Origin: Paenibacillus_E sp052115445
GTDB lineage: Bacteria; Bacillota; Bacilli; Paenibacillales; NBRC-103111
Assembly (NCBI RefSeq): GCF_052115445.1
Contig: NZ_JBFRGR010000002.1
Span: 372,001-436,000 of the forward strand
DNA length: 64,000 nucleotides
Reading direction: 5' to 3'
Shown here: positions 43,425 to 52,185 of the stretch, in pieces
Position numbering within the stretch: position 1 is the stretch's first letter
How the letters are laid out: every line of letters begins with the position of its first letter
Position numbers and translations under genes: made by a program
The notes under the pieces: generated by a model
What the model was told of the DNA's origin: nothing
Seen by the model: only the letters and a program-made list of their open reading frames with translations
Database searches by the model: none

Positions 43425-44333
43425 TTAACCTTTGACAGAACCTACCGTTAACCCCTGAACAAAATACTTCTGAAACAGTGGGAAAACAAGCAGCATCGGT
43501 CCTGCAGCCAAAATACACATCGCCATGCGAGCAGTTAATGAAGGTACTTGCATACCTGGTTTCACAAGTCCATACTGAATGGCTTCACTGGAATTCAAAT
43601 ACTCCATATTTTTAAGAACACGAATAAGTAAATATTGCAGCTTCATTAAATTGTTCTGATCCATGTAGAGCAAGGTCAGCCACCAGTCATTCCAGTACTG
43701 GAGTGCAAAGAACAGACCTAAGGTCGCCAATGCCGGTTTGGATATTTGCAGAACAATTTGCGTAAATATTCGCAGCTCGCCTGCGCCGTCCATTTTAGCT
43801 GACTCGATGATGGCATCCGGTATGGTCTGCAAGAATCCTTTCATGAGGAGCACGAACCAACCGCTAATCAGATACGGCAAAATGAGTGCCAGGATATTGT
43901 TGCGGAGTCCCAACCATTTCACCATGAGAATATAAGAAGGAACCATCCCCCCATGAAAGAGCATCGTGAAGAAGATGAAAAAGGCAAGGAACGTACGGTA
44001 GGAATAATCTTTGCGCGAAATCGCATAAGCGTAGGTCGTGGTCACCCACATCCCAATCAAAGAACCGATGACCGTCGTACCGATCGTAACCAGATAAGAG
44101 TTCAGCAGAACTGTTGGCTCACGCAGAATCACCTTATACGCATCTAACGTAAAGTTCTTAGGGATCATGGAATACCCATATTTGATAATGTCATTTTCCG
44201 TTTGAAACGAGGTGCCGATAATGACAAGGAAAGGAAACACACACACGGCACACAACAAGATAAATAGGATATGAATCACTAATTTACCCGTTGTTAGTGT
44301 AGGTCGTAACCGAATGGCTTTTTGAGGATTCAT
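43425..44333 (-). CDS. ABC transporter permease, LplC type
   Basis: 302 residues, six membrane helices, EAA loop (IESAKMDGAGELRIFTQIVLQISKP) and C-terminal KYFVQGLTVGSVKG typical of LplC/YtcP permeases. It follows the LplB-type gene after 12 bases. Works with the LplB partner, the lipoprotein downstream and an ATPase encoded elsewhere. Confidence 0.92.
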   Translation of the reverse strand: MNPQKAIRLRPTLTTGKLVIHILFILLCAVCVFPFLVIIGTSFQTENDIIKYGYSMIPKNFTLDAYKVILREPTVLLNSYLVTIGTTVIGSLIGMWVTTTYAYAISRKDYSYRTFLAFFIFFTMLFHGGMVPSYILMVKWLGLRNNILALILPYLISGWFVLLMKGFLQTIPDAIIESAKMDGAGELRIFTQIVLQISKPALATLGLFFALQYWNDWWLTLLYMDQNNLMKLQYLLIRVLKNMEYLNSSEAIQYGLVKPGMQVPSLTARMAMCILAAGPMLLVFPLFQKYFVQGLTVGSVKG

Positions 44334-44345
44334 AGTCGATGCTCC

Positions 44346-45287
44346 TTAGAAAAGTGAATTTTCAGGATTAATCCTTCTCACGATAGTATTGGTACACAAA
44401 ACGAGGCAAAACCCGACGATCGATTGAAAAAATCCCGCTGCCGATGCCATCCCAATGTCCCCCATATCAATCAGAGAACGATAAACGAAAGTATCAATGA
44501 CATCTGTTGTCTGATAGATCAAGGATGAATTCAACGTCACATTGTAGAACAAACCGAAATCACTGTAGCAGATACTTCCGATTTGAAGGATAACCAACAT
44601 GGTAATCATGGGTTTGATCATTGGAACTGAGATCGAAAATGCTTGGCGAAACTTACTTGCTCCATCGATTTTCGCAGCATCATAATACTCAGCATCAATC
44701 CCCATCAGAGCAGCGTAATAGATGACAGATCCATATCCGAGTCCCTTCCAAACAGCAGCTGCCACCAAAATGTATGGCCAATACTGAGGTTCGCTGTACC
44801 AGAGGATGGGTGCTTTACCCACAGCAACCAAGATGCTATTGATAACACCGTGATCCATATCAAACAACGCCCTGAAGGCAAAGCCAGCAACCACCCAGGA
44901 AATAAAGTAAGGAATGAACAAAATCGTTTGATACACCTTTACAAATTTCCGACTCAGCTCAAATAACAATAAGGCAATGACGATGGAGAGAAACGTCCCC
45001 AAAATAATGAATACCATGTTGTACAGGAGAGTATTGCGCAGAACACGATAAAGTACATTGCCATTAAATAGGAATCCGAAATTGTCTAACCCTACCCAAG
45101 GGCTATTCCAAATCCCCAGATTGTACTTATAATTTTTAAAAGGAAGCAGCAATCCGTAAAGCGGCACATAATTAAAGAGCAAAATCAACAGGAAACCTGG
45201 CAGTGCCAGCAGGGTCACTCCGAAATTTTTCTTGAAAATTCTTACCATCCATCCAACACATCCTAGCTTTGTAATTTTGACTGTCAT
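44346..45287 (-). CDS. ABC transporter permease, LplB type
   Basis: 313 residues with six membrane helices. LplB markers are ALPGFLLILLFNYVPLYG, the EAA loop (YDAAKIDGASKFRQAFSISVPMI) and the C-terminus RRINPENSLF. First gene of the importer operon, divergent from the AraC gene at 45521. The start is uncertain: a shorter version could begin at 45248 (MVRIFKK). The intergenic region carries a control element shared with 48037. Confidence 0.92.
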   Translation of the reverse strand: MTVKITKLGCVGWMVRIFKKNFGVTLLALPGFLLILLFNYVPLYGLLLPFKNYKYNLGIWNSPWVGLDNFGFLFNGNVLYRVLRNTLLYNMVFIILGTFLSIVIALLLFELSRKFVKVYQTILFIPYFISWVVAGFAFRALFDMDHGVINSILVAVGKAPILWYSEPQYWPYILVAAAVWKGLGYGSVIYYAALMGIDAEYYDAAKIDGASKFRQAFSISVPMIKPMITMLVILQIGSICYSDFGLFYNVTLNSSLIYQTTDVIDTFVYRSLIDMGDIGMASAAGFFQSIVGFCLVLCTNTIVRRINPENSLF

Positions 45288-45303
45288 CTTGGTCGATATC
45301 CCA

Positions 45304-45360
45304 ACTTTAGGTGATGCCCAAGGGAATGTATATTATGAACTAGGCACTTTCCTCTAAAAA
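45304..45360. promoter_or_regulatory. Shared control element, copy 1 (importer/AraC divergent region)
   Basis: ACTTTAGGTGATG is identical to 48037-48049. The next 45 bases align without gaps at many positions (GTA.ATTA, GGCA.TTT). A likely site for the adjacent AraC regulator; inference. Confidence 0.55.
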
Positions 45361-45520
45361 TGTGTAGGTAAGCTGCCTTTCCTTGAGGATAGAAAACTCC
45401 AATTCAAGTGAGTTCCTCTAACCTTCGTAGGCATAGAAAGGAAACTGCATTGTATCCTCCACCTTAGGAGAATGATACTGTATACTACACACATGGGAAG
45501 ACATGGAGAGGAGCGTAAAC

Positions 45521-46372
45521 ATGCGAAAAGTAGTAGTGCCCTATCGCTATATGATCGATGAATTTCTTACTCCGTCTTTTCATTTCAGTATCTCCGAGTA
45601 TGAAGTAAGTCGGTTTCACGATTTGCATGGCCATGAATTTTTTGAGATGGAGATTATTTTATCTGGAAAAGGCACACAAATTTTGAACGGAGAGTCCTCC
45701 CGACTCACCCCCGGCTCGGTTTATCTTTTAACCCCTGTCGATTTCCATACCATTACTCCTGATCCTGGTTTTCCTCTTCGTTTAATTAATTTGAAATTTA
45801 CCGAGGAGTGGCTCGATGAGGAGTTGCGACTCTTGCTCTTTAGGCAGCCGAATCGCTTGTCCGTCCGCTGCGAGGGTGAACATTTGGCTGACATCGAAAA
45901 GGAATGCCGCCGATTATTGGCGGAAAGCATGACATCTCAAATCGGCAAAAAACAAGCGATCCGTGCCACATTGGACAGATTGCTTGTTGATCTGCTGCGT
46001 ATGATTCCGAATGATCCCCAGAGTACCATAGAGACTTCGTCCAGCGATGTGTCTGAGCGAAGTAAGCTGCGCAAAGCCTTGAACTATATCGATTTCCATT
46101 TCCGCGAACCCATTACACTGAAACAAGCAGCCGCCCACACATCGTGGAGCCCGAACTATTTCAGCGAAAAGTTCAGTACCATCATCGGTCAATCCTTTCA
46201 ACAATATGTCCAGGACCATAGGCTTCAATATGCCCATAGGTTGCTGCACAATTCCTCCTTACCCGTTACGGAAATAGCACTAGCATCCGGCTTTAATTCC
46301 TTGCCTTACTTCATCCGTTGTTTTAAAAGTAAATATGGGGTGTCTCCGCGTGCTGGTCGGCGGGTTCTGTGA
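45521..46372 (+). CDS. AraC-family regulator with cupin sensor domain
   Basis: 283 residues. N-terminal cupin (HDLHGHEFFEMEIILSGKG, PGSVYLLTPVDFHTI) for direct sugar binding and a C-terminal AraC DNA-binding domain (TLKQAAAHTSWSPNYFSEKF, SGFNSLPYFIRCFKSKYG). AGGAG lies seven bases before the ATG at 45521; an ATG at 45503 in frame lacks a site. Divergent from the LplB gene and so its probable regulator. It may also control the SGNH/GH2 divergent promoter, which shares its control element. Confidence 0.9.
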   Translation: MRKVVVPYRYMIDEFLTPSFHFSISEYEVSRFHDLHGHEFFEMEIILSGKGTQILNGESSRLTPGSVYLLTPVDFHTITPDPGFPLRLINLKFTEEWLDEELRLLLFRQPNRLSVRCEGEHLADIEKECRRLLAESMTSQIGKKQAIRATLDRLLVDLLRMIPNDPQSTIETSSSDVSERSKLRKALNYIDFHFREPITLKQAAAHTSWSPNYFSEKFSTIIGQSFQQYVQDHRLQYAHRLLHNSSLPVTEIALASGFNSLPYFIRCFKSKYGVSPRAGRRVL

Positions 46373-46388
46373 AGGAGTCCAATGAAAA

Positions 46389-46419
46389 GAAAAACCTGAG
46401 GCTCTGACTCAGGTTTTTC
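46389..46419 (+). terminator. Terminator after the AraC gene
   Basis: AAAAACCTGAG pairs with CTCAGGTTTTT over a 7-base loop. A 15-bp piece of it recurs at 46724-46738 on the other side of the tandem array. Confidence 0.85.
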
Positions 46420-46432
46420 TGCAGCGCATACT

Positions 46433-46677
46433 GTGCGCTAGCGCCCGTCGAACGACGGAGGTGCCTCCCTTGCGCACAATATTTGTGCGCTAGCGCCCGT
46501 CGGACGACGGAGGTACCTCCCTTGCGCACAGTATTTGTGCGCTAGCGCCCGTCGGACGACGGAGGTACCTCCCTTGCGCACAGTATTTGTGCGCTAGCGC
46601 CCGTCGAACGAGGGAGGTACCTCCCTTGCGCACAGTATTTGTGCGCTAGCGCCCGTCGAACGAGGGAGGTACCTTAG
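46433..46677. repeat. Tandem array of five 52-bp palindrome-rich units
   Basis: Units start at 46433, 46485, 46537, 46589 and 46641 with an exact 52-bp period; the last is partial. Each holds consecutive palindromes: GCGCTAGCGC, CCGTCG/CGACGG, GGAGGTACCTCC, and a GCGCACA/TGTGCGC stem across the unit boundary. Units differ at a few positions. No unique spacers, so not CRISPR. Confidence 0.9.
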
Positions 46678-46816
46678 GTTTTATCTGGTGCCCGGAAATT
46701 TATACGCTAACATGGTAAAAAAAGGCTCTGACTCAGGTCCTTTGGTGTAATTCAAACTTTAGTGGCTTGAAGAGGGGTTGGGATGGAATCCTAACCTCTT
46801 TCTTTTCTACCTTATG

Positions 46817-46843
46817 ACAAAAAAGCTTGATTTCTCAAGCTTT
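46817..46843 (-). terminator. Terminator overlapping the SGNH stop codon
   Basis: AAAGCTTGA pairs with TCAAGCTTT, then a T-run on the minus strand; the TGA stop is part of the stem. Confidence 0.75.
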
Positions 46844-47842
46844 CAGCAGCGGGACAAAAGCTTGGAAATACAGCCAGTGCCCGTAATCATTCGGATGATT
46901 GATATTGTTCAGGAGCAGACTTCCCGGCGATTTGCCAGCTGCCAGTTCCTGCTCCCAAACCGCAGTGACGTCAGCTACGCCGACACCGTATTCCCGGCCC
47001 AGCCGGCGGATGATTTCCGCATACCTGCCAGTCAATCCACTGGAATACCACCATTTCGGATTCGGCAGGCAAGGCGTCACGAGCACAAGATCACTGCTGT
47101 CCAACTTCTTGACGGCCTCGATCATTTGACGGAGAATACTTTCAAAATCCGCCGGCGGAACGCCCACCCCATCCCCATATTTGTTCTGATCGTTCATGCC
47201 GAATCCGATGATCACGAGATCAGGGTCCAAAGCAATGACATCGCGCTGTATGCGATTCATTCCATCTTTGCTCGTTTCACCGCCGACTGATTTGTTCAAC
47301 AGACGGATTTGGCTGCGCGGATAGTATGCAGTGAGAAATTGATGAACACGGTTGAAGTACATAAACTTTTCTTCACTCGCCTCCCCACCTGCACTAATGC
47401 TGTCACCAAAAACAACGATTGAGCTCTCCTCGCCGGTTTGCAATTTGGAAAGCCAGCGTTCCATCCCGGCTCGATTTCCGCTATCGTGGGCTACGAAACT
47501 GTCCGTAAACGGATCGTTCTCATACAGATAATCCCCATACACGGTAAATTCACGATTGCTGCAGTTTTTGAACGCTGCATGATCAAACACCGTTTGGCCG
47601 TATAATTCGTGACGGGACCAATCTGGGATTTGACTTTGCTTCGTCCGGCGAATGACACCGCGATCGTAATCGACGACATAGTCTATTCCCTCTCCGTAAT
47701 TGATATTGCCCGGATGATCCTCATCCGCATGACTCCGCAATACCATACCCTGCTTGACTAAAGGGCGGTATCGAATAGACACGTTCTCTTCTTTTACAAA
47801 AATGAATGCTTCCGCAGTCTGTTTGCGGCTCTCTGGATTCAT
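46835..47842 (-). CDS. SGNH/GDSL hydrolase (probable carbohydrate esterase)
   Basis: About 335 residues. A beta-rich N-terminal domain (about 1-125) precedes an SGNH domain: block I FGDSISAGG (Ser), block II Gly in SVGGETSKDG, block III GMNDQ (Asn), block V NHPNDYGH (Asp and His). All catalytic residues are present. No signal peptide, so it acts in the cytoplasm, perhaps removing acetyl groups from imported oligosaccharides. GAAGGAG precedes; start could be GTG 47848 or ATG 47842. Divergent from the GH2 gene. Confidence 0.85.
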   Translation of the reverse strand: MNPESRKQTAEAFIFVKEENVSIRYRPLVKQGMVLRSHADEDHPGNINYGEGIDYVVDYDRGVIRRTKQSQIPDWSRHELYGQTVFDHAAFKNCSNREFTVYGDYLYENDPFTDSFVAHDSGNRAGMERWLSKLQTGEESSIVVFGDSISAGGEASEEKFMYFNRVHQFLTAYYPRSQIRLLNKSVGGETSKDGMNRIQRDVIALDPDLVIIGFGMNDQNKYGDGVGVPPADFESILRQMIEAVKKLDSSDLVLVTPCLPNPKWWYSSGLTGRYAEIIRRLGREYGVGVADVTAVWEQELAAGKSPGSLLLNNINHPNDYGHWLYFQAFVPLLKA

Positions 47843-48036
47843 GGGCACACAACTCCTTCAATTGTAAAATCATATTCACCCGAGGTCAGCCTCATTTCAA
47901 ATCCATTGGATGTCTTGTTACATTGGAAGCCATCAAATCTGGAATCTGGCGGTGAATCTCATAATGATTCGTAACCATGTGACGACCTCATTTCTCTCGA
48001 TTACTTATACTGCCTTCCTACCTGCCACACAACTCC

Positions 48037-48095
48037 ACTTTAGGTGATGATTTCGCGAAAGTACATTACACATTGGGCATTTTACTTCAAAATGA
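48037..48095. promoter_or_regulatory. Shared control element, copy 2 (SGNH/GH2 divergent region)
   Basis: Carries the same ACTTTAGGTGATG block and trailing similarity as 45304-45360. The rest of the 357-base intergenic region holds no gene that I can support. Confidence 0.55.
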
Positions 48096-48199
48096 GTCAT
48101 ATCCGATAATCGTGCAAGTATTCTGAACATACGGCAAGTTTTATCCGAGCCTCCCTTTTACAATGGATCCATTGGCACTTAATTGAAGGAGGTTTTTAA

Positions 48200-50533
48200 A
48201 TGACAAAAGAACTGTGCCTGGACGGTCAATGGAAGCTTGTTTATTTTCCGCAAGGAGAATGGCAGGTCCACCATCCAGATGAATTGAACAGCTTAGCTTT
48301 GCCTTGTATTAACGCTCAAGTACCAGGGAATGTCGAGCTCGACTTGGTAAGGAGCGGCCTGCTTCCTGAGCCCTTCTTGGGAACGAATATCAATGAACTC
48401 CGCCCTTACGAGCTCTATGAGTGGTGGTACAGCTTAACGTTCACCGCTCCGCCGACGATGGCGGGCAAGCGAACCGAACTGGTGTTTCAAGGGGTTGACT
48501 GCTGCGCAACCTACTGGTTGAACGGCGAAGAGCTTGGCTCCAGCGACAATATGTTCATTGAGGTGAGTCTCGAAACAACGAAGTCGCTCCTGCACGATGG
48601 TGAGAATACGCTATTTGTACGGTTGCGTTCGCCGATTATCGAGGCAGGGCAGCGCAGCACCGATGCGATTTGCTATGGACAGGTCACCAATAGCGAGCAG
48701 TTATTCGTACGGAAGACCGCTCATAGCTTCGGATGGGATATTATGCCCCGCGCAGTGTCTGCGGGCATTTGGCGATCCGTATCGTTGGTCGCATGTGAGG
48801 ATCATGCCCTGACCGACCTTTATTTCTATACCCTATCTGTAGATAAAAATCTTTCAGCTGCACAAATCGGATTATTTTACCGAGTGGCCACAGATCCTGC
48901 TTATTTTTATCATGGATTGGAGATTCGGATAACAGGTAAATCAGGTACATCCGAGTTTCAGATGAGTAGGCCCGTCTTATTCAACGTCGGCTCCCTGACC
49001 GTATCCATCGAGAATCCCCTGCTCTGGTGGCCAAATGGATACGGGGAAGCTCATCTCTATGAGGTTACCACCGAACTGATTCATCAAGGACGTGTACTCG
49101 CTTCACGTACAGAGCGGATCGGCATTCGTCAAGTTCAATTGATTCGCACAGAAACAACCACGGTTGAAGCTGGCGGCGAATTTCTATTTAAAGTCAACCA
49201 TACCCCGATCATGTGCAAAGGCTCAAATTGGGTGCCGATGGATGCGTTTCATAGCCGAGACGCCAGCCGCTACGAGAAGGCTCTCCAGCTGTTCACTGAA
49301 ACAGGCAGCAATATCGTTCGTTGCTGGGGAGGCAATGTCTATGAGGATCATGCTTTTTTTGACTTCTGCGACCGTCATGGCTTGATGGTCTGGCAGGACT
49401 TTGCCATGGCCTGCGCTGTCTATCCACAGACGCCTGAGTTCAGCGAGTCCATGCGACTTGAAGCAAGCGCTGTTGTCCGCAAATTACGGAACCACGCTTC
49501 GCTTGTCCTATGGTGCGGGGATAATGAATGCGACGAGGCTTATGGGTGGTATGGGTTGTCTGATCCTAATGTGAATTCCATTACCCGTAACCTGCTTCCG
49601 CAAGTGATTCAGCTCTATGATCCTCACCGTGCTTATTTGCCAAGTTCTCCCTATCTGTCACCTGAGGTTATCCGATCAGGCAACATGAACCTAGCTCCTG
49701 AACGGCATCTTTGGGGGCCGCGGGATTATTATAAAAGTTCCTATTATAAGACGAGTAGTGACCATTTTATATCTGAAATTGGCTATCACGGCTGTCCGAA
49801 TCTATCGTCAATTCAGAAGTTCATCGAACACGATCATCTATGGCCATTTAACAGTAAGGATGAGCAATGGGTCGCCCACGCAACGGCAGTTAGCGGCTAT
49901 GAAGGACATAACGCGACACGGATCCAATTAATGGCGAATCAAATTAAAGAGCTGTTTGGGGCTATTCCTGAATCCATGGAAGACTTCTTACTTGCTTCGC
50001 AAATTTCCCAAGCTGAGGCCAAGAAGTTCTTCATCGAGACGACTCGGCTCAAAAAATGGCGGAAAACAGGGATCATTTGGTGGAATATGATTGACGGTTG
50101 GCCGCAATTCTCAGATGCCGTCGTTGATTATTACTATGGCAAGAAGTTGGCTTTTCATTACATCCAAAGAAGCCAAGTCCCTGTCTGCATCATGATCGAT
50201 GAACCTGAGAATTGGCATGTGCGAGTAGCCGTAGGCAATGACTCCCGAGAATCCGCTGCTGGTTCATATCGCATTTGGGATGCCGATTCCAAAGAAACGC
50301 TTATGGAAGGTAGGTTCGAGGTGGAGTCGAACGGGACTTCCGAGCTTGGGAAAATCCCAATTTCCCATTCCAATCAGCAATTGTTTCTATTGGAATGGAA
50401 CCTCAATGGACGAACCTATGGCAATCACTATCTGCTTGGCTTCCCGGCGTTTTCCTTGGAAACATATAAAGGCTGGTTGCCGCAAATTGCCGCTATTTCT
50501 AACGATTTCCGAGCCGATGAGATCGGTCGATAA
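48200..50533 (+). CDS. GH2 beta-mannosidase-like glycosidase
   Basis: 777 residues, no signal peptide, so intracellular. Sugar-binding N-domain (1-170), immunoglobulin-like domain, then a TIM barrel with acid/base Glu443 (WCGDNECDE) and nucleophile Glu526 (ISEIGYHG). The MVWQDFAMACAVYP motif and size fit beta-mannosidases and not beta-galactosidases. It would cleave short imported beta-linked oligosaccharides. AAGGAGG lies before the ATG. First gene of an operon with SIS and ROK genes; its stop overlaps the next ribosome site. Confidence 0.88.
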   Translation: MTKELCLDGQWKLVYFPQGEWQVHHPDELNSLALPCINAQVPGNVELDLVRSGLLPEPFLGTNINELRPYELYEWWYSLTFTAPPTMAGKRTELVFQGVDCCATYWLNGEELGSSDNMFIEVSLETTKSLLHDGENTLFVRLRSPIIEAGQRSTDAICYGQVTNSEQLFVRKTAHSFGWDIMPRAVSAGIWRSVSLVACEDHALTDLYFYTLSVDKNLSAAQIGLFYRVATDPAYFYHGLEIRITGKSGTSEFQMSRPVLFNVGSLTVSIENPLLWWPNGYGEAHLYEVTTELIHQGRVLASRTERIGIRQVQLIRTETTTVEAGGEFLFKVNHTPIMCKGSNWVPMDAFHSRDASRYEKALQLFTETGSNIVRCWGGNVYEDHAFFDFCDRHGLMVWQDFAMACAVYPQTPEFSESMRLEASAVVRKLRNHASLVLWCGDNECDEAYGWYGLSDPNVNSITRNLLPQVIQLYDPHRAYLPSSPYLSPEVIRSGNMNLAPERHLWGPRDYYKSSYYKTSSDHFISEIGYHGCPNLSSIQKFIEHDHLWPFNSKDEQWVAHATAVSGYEGHNATRIQLMANQIKELFGAIPESMEDFLLASQISQAEAKKFFIETTRLKKWRKTGIIWWNMIDGWPQFSDAVVDYYYGKKLAFHYIQRSQVPVCIMIDEPENWHVRVAVGNDSRESAAGSYRIWDADSKETLMEGRFEVESNGTSELGKIPISHSNQQLFLLEWNLNGRTYGNHYLLGFPAFSLETYKGWLPQIAAISNDFRADEIGR

Positions 50534-50546
50534 GGAGGTTTTTTCG

Positions 50547-51197
50547 ATGGAGAAATTGATACTCGAAAACTATATGCAACTACTCGTAGAGCGATACCCA
50601 GACTTGGAAGGTTGTACATCTGACATTATTGCAGCCTTCCAATTATGCACAGACGTTTTCCATTTATCTGGTAAAATGCTACTATGCGGCAATGGGGGAA
50701 GCGCCTCCGATTGTGATCATATTGCCGGTGAGCTGATGAAAGGCTTTCTATCCAGAAGGCCTGTCCCCTTATCATTCCGTGGTTCTTTAATCCAAGAATG
50801 GGATGAAAAAGAAGGGGACTATTTAGCAGATCATCTGCAGCAGGCGCTCCCCGCCATTTCACTTACCAATCACGCTGCCTTGATAACCGCGTATGCTAAT
50901 GATGTAGAACCGGAGATGATTTTTGCCCAACAAGTGTATGGCTATGGGAAAAAGGGAGATGTCCTCCTAGCTCTCTCCACTTCCGGGAATTCCGCGAATG
51001 TCCTTCGAGCTGTCCAAACCGCGAGAGCGTTAGGAATGCGTACCATCGGATTAACCGGAAAACAGGGGGGCCGATTGAAGGAGTTATGCGACGTGACCAT
51101 TAGGGTGCCTTGGGAGCGAACACCAGATATCCAGGAGCGTCACCTACCGATTTATCACATCCTATGTACGATGCTGGAAAGGGAGTTTTTCGGATGA
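50547..51197 (+). CDS. SIS-domain phosphosugar isomerase-like protein (GmhA type)
   Basis: 216 residues. SIS fold with LLCGNGGSASDCDHIAGELMKGF, the signature of sedoheptulose-7-phosphate isomerase GmhA, and LALSTSGNSANVLRAV. TAAGGAGG overlaps the GH2 stop and fixes the start at 50547. In a glycosidase operon a role in phosphosugar isomerisation is more likely than heptose synthesis. Its stop overlaps the ROK start (ATGA), so translation is coupled. Confidence 0.88.
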   Translation: MEKLILENYMQLLVERYPDLEGCTSDIIAAFQLCTDVFHLSGKMLLCGNGGSASDCDHIAGELMKGFLSRRPVPLSFRGSLIQEWDEKEGDYLADHLQQALPAISLTNHAALITAYANDVEPEMIFAQQVYGYGKKGDVLLALSTSGNSANVLRAVQTARALGMRTIGLTGKQGGRLKELCDVTIRVPWERTPDIQERHLPIYHILCTMLEREFFG

Positions 51198-52162
51198 GCA
51201 TGATCCTTGCTGGCTTTGATATTGGAGGAACCAAGTGTGCCGTTACTGTCGGGCGACGGATGGATCATAATGAGATTACGCTACTTGGGAAAGTTCAATT
51301 TCCCACTCCCAAAGATCCGTATCAGACCATCACGAAGCTTATTTCAGTCTTAGAGCAATTATTGCTAGAACAAGGTGGTTCACTCGCAGCGATTGGCATC
51401 AGTTGCGGGGGGCCGCTTGACAGCAAAACAGGGGGCATCCTTTCACCACCGAATTTGCCAGGGTGGGATCACATTCCTATTACTTCGTTAATCAAGGAAC
51501 ACTTTGGTGTTCCCGTTGGCTTGCAGAATGATGCCAATGCCTGTGCGTTGGCAGAATGGCGCTGGGGTGCTGGCGTTGGAACCCGGAATATGATCTTCCT
51601 GACTTTCGGTACGGGTATGGGCGCTGGCCTTATTCTCGATGGCAAGCTATATACGGGGACCAATGATATGGCTGGTGAGATCGGTCATATGAGGCTTGAG
51701 CCTACAGGACCCATCGGTTATGGCAAAGCCGGTTCCTTCGAAGGCTTCTGCAGCGGAGGCGGCATCGCCCAATTGGGACGAATGAAAGCCGCGGAAGCTT
51801 TGGAGATTGGGCAGCCTCCGAGCTTTTGCCGATCCGAGTCGCAATTGGACTCGTTGACCGCTCAGCAGATCGCGGAGGCCGCGCAAGCAGGGGATCTTTT
51901 AGCCTTACAAGTATTTCGTACTGTAGGGGTACAGCTTGGAAGAGGGCTATCTGTCCTGGTGGACCTTCTAAACCCAGAGTTAATCGTCATTGGCAGCATG
52001 TATGCCAGGCAGCGCGATCTGCTTGAAGCTTTCGCACTTGAGGAACTTCAAAGGGAGGCGCTCCCTCATGCTCATCGTGTATGCCGCGTAGTCCCTGCCG
52101 GGTTAGGTGAACTTGTAGGCGATTACGCTAGTCTGTCCGTTGCCGAATATCAGGTGAAATGA
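51194..52162 (+). CDS. ROK-family sugar kinase
   Basis: 322 residues without the N-terminal helix-turn-helix of ROK repressors, so a kinase. ATP-binding FDIGGTKCAV, substrate Asp in LQNDANACALAEW, FGTGMGAGLI, and a partial zinc motif (GEIGHMRL, then FCSGGG with fewer Cys than usual). Likely phosphorylates the monosaccharide freed by the GH2 enzyme, for example mannose or fructose. Overlaps the SIS gene by four bases. Convergent with the regulator at 52186. Confidence 0.9.
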   Translation: MSMILAGFDIGGTKCAVTVGRRMDHNEITLLGKVQFPTPKDPYQTITKLISVLEQLLLEQGGSLAAIGISCGGPLDSKTGGILSPPNLPGWDHIPITSLIKEHFGVPVGLQNDANACALAEWRWGAGVGTRNMIFLTFGTGMGAGLILDGKLYTGTNDMAGEIGHMRLEPTGPIGYGKAGSFEGFCSGGGIAQLGRMKAAEALEIGQPPSFCRSESQLDSLTAQQIAEAAQAGDLLALQVFRTVGVQLGRGLSVLVDLLNPELIVIGSMYARQRDLLEAFALEELQREALPHAHRVCRVVPAGLGELVGDYASLSVAEYQVK

Positions 52163-52185
52163 ACCTAGCCAATAGCTTTCATATT

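Noticed and set aside
46323..46529. 68-residue minus-strand open frame over the repeat array
   Set aside because: It is created by repeat and AraC 3' sequence, with no ribosome site.
46433..46677. CRISPR array
   Set aside because: The 52-bp units are contiguous and internally palindromic; there are no unique spacers and no cas genes.
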